From DASROJ01 sp035646975 (lineage in GTDB: Bacteria; Acidobacteriota; Polarisedimenticolia; JACPZX01; DASXTC01), in assembly GCA_035646975.1 (NCBI GenBank), contig DASROJ010000314.1, positions 1 through 10,784 of the forward strand: DNA of 10,784 nt, read 5' to 3'. Every line of letters begins with the position of its first letter. Within the stretch, counting starts at the first letter, position 1. Shown one piece after another: positions 1-6,852 of this stretch. The position numbers and the translations under genes were made by a program. The notes beneath the pieces are model-generated. The model was given only the letters and a program-made list of their open reading frames with translations. It was not told the DNA's origin and did no database searches.

Positions 1-3000
1 TCGCCACCGGCCGGCGTGTCCGTCGTGAAACTGACCCGCGGGGCGGCGGGGAAGTCGGGCGACCATCTGGGGTTCGCTGTCAGCGCGGGCCGGCTCTCAA
101 GCCTCTCGGACAGCTACCTTGCGGTTTCGGCGCGGGACGCCGACGCCGTGATCCCGACGGCAAGGACCGACGCCGGCGCCGTGCATGTGGTGAAGGGGTC
201 GCAGCTGGCGGCAGCCGGCGGCTCGTTCGATTTGTCCACCGGCTCGATGGCGACGTTCTTCGGCGCCGATGCCGCCGATGCGCTGGGTGAGTCGCTGGCG
301 ACCTGCGACATGGACGGATCGGGCGACGCGGACCTGTTCGTCGGGGCGATTTTCGGTGACGGGCCGGGCAACGCCGGAGTCAACCGTGGAGAGGCCCTGC
401 TTTTTCTCGGCGAGAACATCGCGTCGGGCAATCATTCGGGAGTCAGCTCCGCCGCCGCTGCCGACATGACGATCTACGGCGCCACCAATGGTGACGACCT
501 GGGCTATACGGTGGCTTGCGGTGACGTCAACGCGGACGGCAGGGCCGACCTCCTGGCCGGCGCGATATTCGCCGATTCCGTCAATGAAACGCGCCCCTCG
601 GCCGGAGAGGCGTACCTGTTCAGGGGACGGGTCTCGGTGCCCGACCCCGGCACCCCGGGGCGTCGCGTCCTGATCGACCCGAGGACCGCCGCGCAGCAGG
701 TCCCGGTGGATCTCTCCATCGCCACCGACCCGAACGACCCTGCCCCCGATGGCGCCGATCTCGCCCTGTACGGCGCCACCACCGCGGACGAGTTCGGCTT
801 TTCGCTTGGCGTGGGGGACCTCGACGGTGATGGATCGGGAGACCTGGTGGCGGGAGCCCGGCGGTACGACCGCGACCAGACCCTGGTGAACGTCGGGGCA
901 ACATATGTATTGTTTGGCTCTGCCGGGTTTCTCGACCCCGGCGCGGTGGGGCTGACCCGGTCAATCGATCTCCACGAGGGGACCGCGCGCGCCGTGGATG
1001 TCGGTTTCACGCCGCCGGTGGATCACCTGCCCGACCGGGTGGACAGCATCATCATCGGCGCTTCCCGGGACGACCACTCTTCCTGGGCCGTGGCGGCGGC
1101 GGACATGAACGGCGACGGCGGCGACGAGCTGATGCTCTCCGCCATCGGCGATCTGACGCGGGCTCCCGGCTTCCGGGGGGAGGCGTATGTCATCTCGTAT
1201 GGCGACACCGACGGCGACGGCGCGAGCGATCTGCTCGACCGCGACAACGACAACGACGGCGTGCTGGACGCCGATGAGCTGGCGGGTACCTACAGCGGTG
1301 GTCTGCCCACCGACCCCTTCGATCCCGACACGGACGGGGACGGGATCCAGGACGGCACCGAGCTGGGCTTCACCTGCCCGGGTGGAGGCGGGTTCGTCAT
1401 CGTGGCCTGCGACGACCCTGCGGTGCCTTTCACCAGCACGGACCCGGGCCTGCCATTCTTCTTTCTGCCAGACCAGGACCCCGCCACGAGAACCAGTCCG
1501 CTCGACACCGATTCGGATGACGACGGCCTGGCCGACGGCGTTGAGGACGTCAATGCCAACGGCGCGCTCGACGCGCTGGAGAGCGACGCTTCGAACCACG
1601 ACACCGACGGGGATCTGATCTTCGACGGGACCGAGCGGGGCGTCACCATTGCGGCGGCCGGCACCAATCTCGCCGCCGGCCACTTCGTGCCGGATGCCGA
1701 CGCGGGGGCTTCGACCACCAGCCCGGCGCTTGCCGACACGGACGGCGACGGCATCCCCGACGGCACGGAGGATGCGAACCACGACGGGGCGGTGGCGGGC
1801 GACACCAATCTCAACCATCTCGTCGACCCATCCGAGATCTGGACCGAGACCGATCCTGCCGACGCCGACACCGATCGAGACGGACTTTCCGACGGGCGGG
1901 AGGACGCCGACCACGATGGCGCACGCGACCCCGGCGAGACCAGCCCTCTCGATCAGGACAGCGACGACGATGGTCTTCCCGACGGCTGGATCGACGGCGC
2001 CAACGGCGGCCCGCTCGATGGAGTGGCGCAGGCCTCGGAAGGCGAGGACCTCGATCGAGACGGCGTCTTTGGAACCAGCGACGCTCAGAGCAGCCCCCTG
2101 CTGGCCGACTCGGACGGCGACGGGATACTCGATGGCACCGAGGCCGGCCTGTCGGCGGGCGGTGGGGTGAACGGTCGCAATGGCACACCGGACGGCGGCC
2201 CCGGTGGCGATGGGACCGACGTCACCTCGCCGAATTTCGTTCCCGACCTTGACTCGGGTCTGACCGTCACGGAGCCGTGGGACGCCGACACCGACGATGA
2301 CGGTCTGCCCGATGGTTTCATCGACGGATTCAATTCCAACATGGGCGGCATGCCCGGCGGCGTGCTCGATGGGATGGCCGGCGTCTACGAAGGCGAAGAC
2401 CTCAACCTCGATGGCGTGCGGGACTCGGGAGAGACCGGCCCGCTAACCTCGGACAGCGATGGCGACGGCGTGCGTGACGGCGTGGAGCGCGGCGTCACGG
2501 CGCCGGGAGTCAAGGGCCGGGACGGCATGGCCGATCCGGTCTCGGGCGGAGTGCAGGACGGCACCGGCGGACCCGGCCTGCAGTTCGATACCGACGACTC
2601 GACGCTGACCGACCCGCTCGACGCCGACACCGACGACGACGGGTTGACCGATGGAGCGGAGGACGCCGATGGCGATGGCGCGAAGGGAACCCTGGAAAGC
2701 GATCCGGTCAGCTTCGACACCGACGGCGACCTGCTGTTCGACGGGTTGGAGCGGGGTCTCACCGCGCCGACCGCGCCGGCGGACACCAACCTGGCGGCCG
2801 GACACTTCACGGCGGACAGCGACCCGAACTCCGTCACCGATGCGACGAAGCCCGACACCGATGGGGGAGGTGCCAGCGATGGGCAGGAGGATGCCAACCT
2901 CAACGGAATGGTCGACGCGGGCGAACGCAACCCGAACGTGCGCGGCGACGACGACAGGACCGGTGTGCTCGAATTCACCGACACGCTCAACGGCGCAACC

Positions 3001-3642
3001 AGCACGGCGCCCGTGGCTCCGGGAAGCCCGGTCTTCATCCGGCTCGACGACGACAGCGCCAAGAACCTCAGCCCGGGCGTCGCTGAAACGCTCGTGGTCT
3101 CGTGCGCGAGCGACTTCCCCGACACCGTGACGGTCACGCTCACCGCCGTGGATCCCAACAGCGGAGTCTTCGCGGGGTCGCTGCCGACCAACAACACCGA
3201 TCCGAACATCGTCGCCGAGCTCACCATTGTCTCCGGCAACACGATCACCTGCACCTACACCGATCCCCAGGACGCCGTCGATGTCCGAACCGCGAGTCTC
3301 TCCGCGGCGCTGGGCGGTCCACCGACGATACCGCAGTACGACGTCGACCTGCCCGGCGCGGTCAGCGTCGCCTGGACGCAGAACGGGTCGGCCGGACTGC
3401 AGAGCCCCCAGATGGCCTGGAATCTCTATCGAGGCGACATCGCGATTCTGCGCGCCACCGGGATCTATACTCAGGTCGGATTGGGGTGCGGTCTTTCTCG
3501 CGCATCCTACGTGGATGAGCTGTCGCCCCCGCCGGGTGGCGCGTTTTTCTACCTGGCGGCTGGGCTGCTGTCGGGCATCGAGGGGCCTCTCGGGTTCAAC
3601 AGCGCGGGCCAGCCCCGGCAGTCCACGGAGTCATGCCGATGA
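1..3642 (+). CDS. Giant secreted FG-GAP propeller / TSP3-like calcium-stalk protein (5' partial)
   Basis: This is a probable extracellular structural or adhesive protein; no enzymatic domain is visible. The frame is open from base 1 (codons for SPPAG precede the first GTG at 16), and a propeller blade begins at once with no signal peptide. The real start is therefore almost certainly upstream. Numbered from the GTG at 16, residues 16-377 carry FG-GAP/integrin-alpha-like blades with calcium loops such as DMDGSGDAD, DVNADGRAD, DLDGDGSGD and DMNGDGGDE. Residues about 397-970 are a stalk of DxDxDGxxDG calcium loops. Residues about 980-1098 form a beta-sandwich-like domain (GVFAGSL, ITCTYTDP). Residues about 1110-1208 form a fibronectin-like cap with WNLYRGD, FFYLAAG and two cysteines (1158, 1207). 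No LPXTG or PEP-CTERM anchor is visible. The stop codon overlaps the next gene. The architecture is clear; the biological role is unknown. Confidence 0.85.
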   Translation, partial: SPPAGVSVVKLTRGAAGKSGDHLGFAVSAGRLSSLSDSYLAVSARDADAVIPTARTDAGAVHVVKGSQLAAAGGSFDLSTGSMATFFGADAADALGESLATCDMDGSGDADLFVGAIFGDGPGNAGVNRGEALLFLGENIASGNHSGVSSAAAADMTIYGATNGDDLGYTVACGDVNADGRADLLAGAIFADSVNETRPSAGEAYLFRGRVSVPDPGTPGRRVLIDPRTAAQQVPVDLSIATDPNDPAPDGADLALYGATTADEFGFSLGVGDLDGDGSGDLVAGARRYDRDQTLVNVGATYVLFGSAGFLDPGAVGLTRSIDLHEGTARAVDVGFTPPVDHLPDRVDSIIIGASRDDHSSWAVAAADMNGDGGDELMLSAIGDLTRAPGFRGEAYVISYGDTDGDGASDLLDRDNDNDGVLDADELAGTYSGGLPTDPFDPDTDGDGIQDGTELGFTCPGGGGFVIVACDDPAVPFTSTDPGLPFFFLPDQDPATRTSPLDTDSDDDGLADGVEDVNANGALDALESDASNHDTDGDLIFDGTERGVTIAAAGTNLAAGHFVPDADAGASTTSPALADTDGDGIPDGTEDANHDGAVAGDTNLNHLVDPSEIWTETDPADADTDRDGLSDGREDADHDGARDPGETSPLDQDSDDDGLPDGWIDGANGGPLDGVAQASEGEDLDRDGVFGTSDAQSSPLLADSDGDGILDGTEAGLSAGGGVNGRNGTPDGGPGGDGTDVTSPNFVPDLDSGLTVTEPWDADTDDDGLPDGFIDGFNSNMGGMPGGVLDGMAGVYEGEDLNLDGVRDSGETGPLTSDSDGDGVRDGVERGVTAPGVKGRDGMADPVSGGVQDGTGGPGLQFDTDDSTLTDPLDADTDDDGLTDGAEDADGDGAKGTLESDPVSFDTDGDLLFDGLERGLTAPTAPADTNLAAGHFTADSDPNSVTDATKPDTDGGGASDGQEDANLNGMVDAGERNPNVRGDDDRTGVLEFTDTLNGATSTAPVAPGSPVFIRLDDDSAKNLSPGVAETLVVSCASDFPDTVTVTLTAVDPNSGVFAGSLPTNNTDPNIVAELTIVSGNTITCTYTDPQDAVDVRTASLSAALGGPPTIPQYDVDLPGAVSVAWTQNGSAGLQSPQMAWNLYRGDIAILRATGIYTQVGLGCGLSRASYVDELSPPPGGAFFYLAAGLLSGIEGPLGFNSAGQPRQSTESCR
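61..1146 (+). repeat. FG-GAP beta-propeller blades
   Basis: Five related protein segments share the pattern D-x-L/F-G-x-S/T-x-A-x-G-D followed by a calcium loop and a (L/V)xxGA strand. They start near residues 16, 88, 160, 258 and 352 of the open frame. The second to fifth have recognisable DxDGDGxxD-type loops; the first and fifth are more degenerate. FG-GAP propellers normally have about seven blades, so the missing ones probably lie upstream of the window. Spacing between blades varies from about 72 to 98 residues because of long inter-blade loops. Confidence 0.75.
1204..2925 (+). repeat. TSP3-like Asp-rich calcium-binding stalk repeats
   Basis: About 570 residues are built from thrombospondin-type-3/EF-hand-like loops with the core DxDxDGxxDGxE. 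Clear copies start near residues 397, 408, 437, 497, 529, 574, 618, 648, 698, 757, 812, 871, 901 and 947. Similar proteins use such loops as calcium-stiffened rods on the cell surface. There is higher-order repetition: residues 496-544 match 868-916 at about 31 of 49 positions, and both copies are followed by an identical TNLAAGHF. One loop is degenerate (DTDGGGASDG near 947), a variant common in bacterial TSP3 arrays. Confidence 0.85.
3627..3630 (+). promoter_or_regulatory. Shine-Dalgarno GGAG deciding the start of the exported protein
   Basis: GGAG lies 8 bases before the ATG at 3639 but only 2 bases before the in-frame ATG at 3633. The first spacing is normal and the second is too short. 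The ATG at 3639 also forms an ATGA overlap with the upstream stop codon, so 3639 is the preferred start. Confidence 0.5.
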
Positions 3643-4292
3643 CGGTCATGACGTCCATGGTGTCCATGCTGCCCCTTCTATCGATGCTGACCCGGATGAA
3701 AGTCATGGCTTCATTGCCGTTCCTCACGACGGCGCTTCTTCTCTCGACGACGCTGACGCAGGCCGCCGAACCCGCCACCGACAAACAATCGAGCGGGCCC
3801 GCGCTCATTGCCATCGTCCCCCCGCTCACCGCGCTGGACGGAAGGGTGCTGACAAAGGACGGCGTGACACCGGTGTCACGAGCCGAAGTGCGTTTGATCG
3901 GCGCCGTGGACCACGAGCCGCGCCTGGCGTTCTCGGACCGCGCCGGCCGGTTCAAGGTCAGGCTGCCGGCGGGTCGCTACACCCTGACCATCACCCGGGG
4001 CATGGAGATCTACGAGGCGCGCTCGGTGTACACGGTGCCGGCGGGCGGACGCGTCGGCATCGACTTTCTTCTGTTGCCCGACTTCGAAAAACCGGGAGGC
4101 CCCGCGGCGTCACCTCCTGCCGCGCAGGATCCTGCCATCATCCGGGGCCCCGATCCGCGGCCCGATGCTCCCGTCGTCGTCGGCAGCGTGGTGGACATCA
4201 TGCGCACGCACACGAAACGGCGCCTGGGGCGCTGGGGTGAAGCGCTCGGCTTCATCGCCAGCCTGCTTGCCGTGGCGCTGGCCGCCAACTGA
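3639..4292 (+). CDS. Exported protein with carboxypeptidase-regulatory-like domain and hydrophobic C-terminal tail
   Basis: I do not recognise a named family for the whole protein. From the chosen start it has 217 residues. A signal peptide is likely: an h-region is followed by TQA|AEP about 43 residues from the N-terminus. The long n-region means translation could instead begin at ATG 3696 (MKVMASL), which gives a classic 22-residue signal but has no visible ribosome binding site. Residues about 65-148 resemble a CarboxypepD_reg-like beta-sandwich (LDGRVLTKDG, DRAGRFKVRLPAGRYTLTI). A Pro-rich linker follows (about 150-178), then a basic stretch (RTHTKRRLGR), then a hydrophobic end of roughly 15 residues that could be a short membrane anchor. 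It overlaps the giant surface protein by 4 bases and lies 3 bases before the next gene, which suggests a shared envelope role. Substrate and partner are unknown. Confidence 0.7.
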   Translation: MTVMTSMVSMLPLLSMLTRMKVMASLPFLTTALLLSTTLTQAAEPATDKQSSGPALIAIVPPLTALDGRVLTKDGVTPVSRAEVRLIGAVDHEPRLAFSDRAGRFKVRLPAGRYTLTITRGMEIYEARSVYTVPAGGRVGIDFLLLPDFEKPGGPAASPPAAQDPAIIRGPDPRPDAPVVVGSVVDIMRTHTKRRLGRWGEALGFIASLLAVALAAN

Positions 4293-4295
4293 TCG

Positions 4296-5900
4296 ATGAA
4301 AACACGTCTACCCCCAACGCCGGTCCTGCTGCTCGCGCTGCTGGTCCCGCTGCTCAGCATGATCCCGACGTGGCAGGGGTATCACTTTGAGCAGCCGCCC
4401 GGCAAAGTGTTCATGGGTTTTCGCTACATGGCGGGGGATCACTACCAGTACGCCGCCTTCATGCGACAGGCGCACGACGGTGTCGGGCTGTTCATGTACA
4501 ACCCCTTCACGACCGATCCCCAGAAGGGGGTCTTCCTTCTTCCGTATTTCTGGCTGCTGGGAGCCTTGTCGCGCCTGGCGGGCGACATCGTGATCTGGTG
4601 GAACCTGTTTCGCGTTCTGGGCGGCGCGCTGTACATCATCGCTTTCTGGAGCTTCACCGGATCATTTTTCAAGTCGTCGCGCGAGCGGGTCCTGGCGACG
4701 GCTCTATTCTCGGTCGCCGGGGGGCTTGACTGGATCGTCACGCTTCTGCGTCTGGCGGGCGCGACGAAGCTTGCGCCGATCGAGCACGCATTCGATTTCT
4801 ACTGGAACTGGTCGACGTTCGGCGCGATGCAGGTGCCGAACTGGATCTGGCCCGCGCTGCTCATGATCCTCGCGGCACACGCGGCACTCGGACGGCAGCG
4901 GCTCCGCCATTTCGCGATCCTCCTTCTGCTGCCGATGGTCTGGTTCCTTCACGCCTACTCGGGAATGGTCGCCTACCTGACCTTCGGGCTGCTGCCGCTG
5001 GTGCCCGTGGCGTTCGCCGCGGCCGGGCCGGGGCCGGTGCCGTGGGAGCGCGTACGCGCCAACATCCGGGTGGCGGCGCCCGCGCTTTTCTCGTTTCTCA
5101 TCGTGCTGGCCTATCTTGCCTGGGCTCGCAACGATACGGTCTTCCAGCAGAACAGCGAGCGCGGGTTCACCTGGACCGACAGTTTTTCGGTCTGGTGGTA
5201 TCCGCTCTCGTACGGCCTGCTGCTGCCCCTGGCCTGGTACGGGTTGAAGTCCATGGTCCGGGAACGATCGCTGCGTTCGGACTTCGTCATCGCCTGGCTC
5301 GCGGCGGCCATCATGCTTTCGACCAACAGCGTGTATGCCGGAGTCAAGTTCCAGTACCTCGTCTTCCCGCCGCTCGTCCTGCTGTCGGCGCAGGGGCTGT
5401 TCTTCCTGCGGCAGACCCATACGTCATTCCGGAGATTCACGACCTCCGGCGGCGGCGCGGCGATGTGCGCGTTGCTGCTCTGCATGAACGCGCCGGTGAG
5501 TCTCGTGAAAGATCAGGCGGCCGCGCGGGAGGACAAGGACATCTACATGAGCAGCGCCGAGATCGAGGCGATGCGCTGGCTGGAATCGCAACCCGATGGG
5601 GCGGTGCTCAGCATGTACCATGCAGGCAATCGCATCCCATGGCTGGCGGCCAAGCGGGTCTTCGTCGGCCACTGGTTCATGACGCCGGGTCTCAATGACA
5701 AGATGCGGGCGCTGTCGGCTTTCTTCTCGCCGGAGGCTCCCGCCGAGATCAAGAAGCGCATCCTCGAGCGGGCCGGTGTGAGCTACGTTTTCGCCGGACC
5801 GGAAGAGATGGCTGCCGGGCTGTCGGACGCCTCGCTTCCTCTGACGCAGATCTACTCGGCGGGCGGATACACGATCTACCGGGTCAACGTGCCGCGGTAG
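4296..5900 (+). CDS. Polytopic membrane protein, putative GT-C-type glycosyltransferase
   Basis: This is a 534-residue inner-membrane protein with about 11-12 hydrophobic helices. They lie near residues 9-25, 80-96, 103-120, 132-150, 182-198, 206-222, 225-243, 258-276, 300-316, 329-343, 352-371 and 386-402. A soluble C-terminal domain occupies about 410-534. The first long loop carries GDHYQYAAFMRQAHDG followed by YNPFTTDP. An acidic residue in this loop (D48 here) is where GT-C glycosyltransferases, which use polyprenyl-phosphate sugars, place a catalytic Asp/Glu. The C-terminal domain has an AMRWLE helix and RVFVGHWFMTP, a pattern I know from uncharacterised multi-spanning proteins of GC-rich bacteria. 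The GT-C assignment is inference; a transporter or ligase is possible. There is no Shine-Dalgarno, so translation is probably coupled to the upstream gene 3 bases away. Confidence 0.75.
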   Translation: MKTRLPPTPVLLLALLVPLLSMIPTWQGYHFEQPPGKVFMGFRYMAGDHYQYAAFMRQAHDGVGLFMYNPFTTDPQKGVFLLPYFWLLGALSRLAGDIVIWWNLFRVLGGALYIIAFWSFTGSFFKSSRERVLATALFSVAGGLDWIVTLLRLAGATKLAPIEHAFDFYWNWSTFGAMQVPNWIWPALLMILAAHAALGRQRLRHFAILLLLPMVWFLHAYSGMVAYLTFGLLPLVPVAFAAAGPGPVPWERVRANIRVAAPALFSFLIVLAYLAWARNDTVFQQNSERGFTWTDSFSVWWYPLSYGLLLPLAWYGLKSMVRERSLRSDFVIAWLAAAIMLSTNSVYAGVKFQYLVFPPLVLLSAQGLFFLRQTHTSFRRFTTSGGGAAMCALLLCMNAPVSLVKDQAAAREDKDIYMSSAEIEAMRWLESQPDGAVLSMYHAGNRIPWLAAKRVFVGHWFMTPGLNDKMRALSAFFSPEAPAEIKKRILERAGVSYVFAGPEEMAAGLSDASLPLTQIYSAGGYTIYRVNVPR

Positions 5901-5910
5901 CGAAGGACGC

Positions 5911-5952
5911 CCTGTCCCGGGCGAGCCGTCGTTGACACATTCGCGGGACAGG
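5911..5952 (+). repeat. Inverted repeat flanking the -35 box
   Basis: CCTGTCCCG at 5911-5919 is a perfect reverse complement of CGGGACAGG at 5944-5952. Allowing a 2-base bulge, CGA (5922-5924) also pairs with TCG (5941-5943), giving 12 bp around a 16-base loop. There is no T-tract after it, so it is a poor intrinsic terminator. Because the TTGACA lies in the loop, a dimeric regulator binding site is an alternative reading. Confidence 0.45.
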
Positions 5953-5961
5953 CGTTAACCT
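5932..5961 (+). promoter_or_regulatory. Sigma-70-like promoter candidate for the DUF2400-nfo-que operon
   Basis: A perfect TTGACA at 5932-5937 is followed after 18 bases by TAACCT at 5956-5961. The latter matches TATAAT at T1, A2 and T6 only. It lies in the only sizeable gap between the two gene blocks. The predicted transcript would start near 5968, just ahead of the GGAG at 5971, giving a very short leader. The -35 box is strong evidence; the -10 box is weak. Confidence 0.45.
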
Positions 5962-5970
5962 GATCGGGCT

Positions 5971-5974
5971 GGAG
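5971..5974 (+). promoter_or_regulatory. Ribosome binding site of the DUF2400 gene
   Basis: GGAG lies 5 bases before ATG 5980. This supports that start for the first gene of the second block. Confidence 0.5.
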
Positions 5975-5979
5975 CCGGA

Positions 5980-6852
5980 ATGCCAAGAATCCGCGACGTC
6001 GATTTGAAAAACCGCCTGGATCTTCTCTACGGCAGGTACGGCGCGAGCTTCCTCGAATCCGATCCAATCTGTTTTCCACGGCTCTACCGAGCGGCGGCGG
6101 ACCAGGAAATCGTCGCCTTCCTGGCCACGGCGATCGCCTACGGCCGCGTCCCGCAGATACAGGCCAGCATGAGACGCCTCGCGGTCGTCATGGGGCCCCA
6201 CCCCGCCCGCTTCGTCGCCGCATTCGATCCGGCCGCGGGACGAAGACTCCTGCGCGGGTTCGTGCATCGGTTCAACGACGACCGGGACATCGGATTGCTC
6301 TTCTTCTACCTCAGGCAGATGCTCGAGCAGTCCGGATCGATCGAGGGCTTTTTCATGCAGGGCTACTCCGCGAGCGATGACGACATCGGCCCGGCCCTCG
6401 GCTCGTTCGTGCGCCGCGCTCTCCGACTGGATTGCACGCCGTACTACCGATCGGGGAGGCTGCCCGCGTCGGCCGGCGTGCGCTTCTTCCTGTCCTGCCC
6501 CCAGGATGGCTCGACCTGCAAACGGCTCAACCTGTTCCTCCGCTGGATGGTTCGCCCGGACGACGGCGTGGACCTGGGTCTCTGGCGCGGAGTCAGCACC
6601 TCGCAGCTGGTCATCCCCCTGGACACGCATGTCTCGCGCATCGCGTCGTTCATCGGGTTGACGCGCAGGCGGACGGTGAACTGGAAGATGGCCCTCGAGG
6701 TGACCGGCCGGCTCAAGCGGCTTGCTCCCGATGACCCGGTGAAGTACGACTTCGCGCTGTCCCGGCTCGGCATCGTCGAAGGGTGCCCCAGACACGCCCG
6801 ATCCACGCCGTGCGAACTCTGCAGCCTGACGGCGCTCGAAGTCCCCGCATGA
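5980..6852 (+). CDS. DUF2400 / TIGR02757 family protein, possible HhH-GPD-like DNA glycosylase
   Basis: The 290-residue protein matches the TIGR02757 signature from memory: DQEIVAFLATAIAYGRV near 41-57, GSTCKRLNLFLRWMVR at 177-192, an LVIPLDTHVSRIASFIGLT block at 210-228, and DPVKYDFALSRLG at 252-264. The family has no proven function that I know of. By eye, the middle and C-terminal parts resemble HhH-GPD base-excision glycosylases. K181 follows a Gly-containing turn (DGST, 176-179), as the catalytic Lys does in OGG1/EndoIII. D215 in LDTHV sits where they carry the catalytic Asp in VDTHI/VDVHM. C269, C278 and C281 echo the C-terminal iron-sulphur cluster. The Lys-Asp distance is 34 residues, against about 18-19 in EndoIII/OGG1. 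The stop codon overlaps nfo in an ATGA, so translation is coupled to an AP endonuclease. Family call firm; glycosylase activity is inference. Confidence 0.88.
   Translation: MPRIRDVDLKNRLDLLYGRYGASFLESDPICFPRLYRAAADQEIVAFLATAIAYGRVPQIQASMRRLAVVMGPHPARFVAAFDPAAGRRLLRGFVHRFNDDRDIGLLFFYLRQMLEQSGSIEGFFMQGYSASDDDIGPALGSFVRRALRLDCTPYYRSGRLPASAGVRFFLSCPQDGSTCKRLNLFLRWMVRPDDGVDLGLWRGVSTSQLVIPLDTHVSRIASFIGLTRRRTVNWKMALEVTGRLKRLAPDDPVKYDFALSRLGIVEGCPRHARSTPCELCSLTALEVPA

Noticed and set aside
961..1914. Long open frame on the minus strand (317 codons), with other antisense frames across 2085-3254.
   Set aside because: They lie opposite the Asp-rich repeats of the giant protein. High GC and regular GAC/GGC codons remove stops from the complementary frames. 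The translations are Val/Arg/Ser-rich without domains.
3227..4240. Plus-strand frame of 337 codons overlapping the end of the giant protein and the exported protein.
   Set aside because: It is Arg/Pro-rich shadow translation in another frame. The exported protein has a signal peptide and a domain in its own frame.
5911..5952. Intrinsic terminator after the envelope block.
   Set aside because: The stem is plausible, but the loop is long and no T-run follows, so it is listed only as an inverted repeat.
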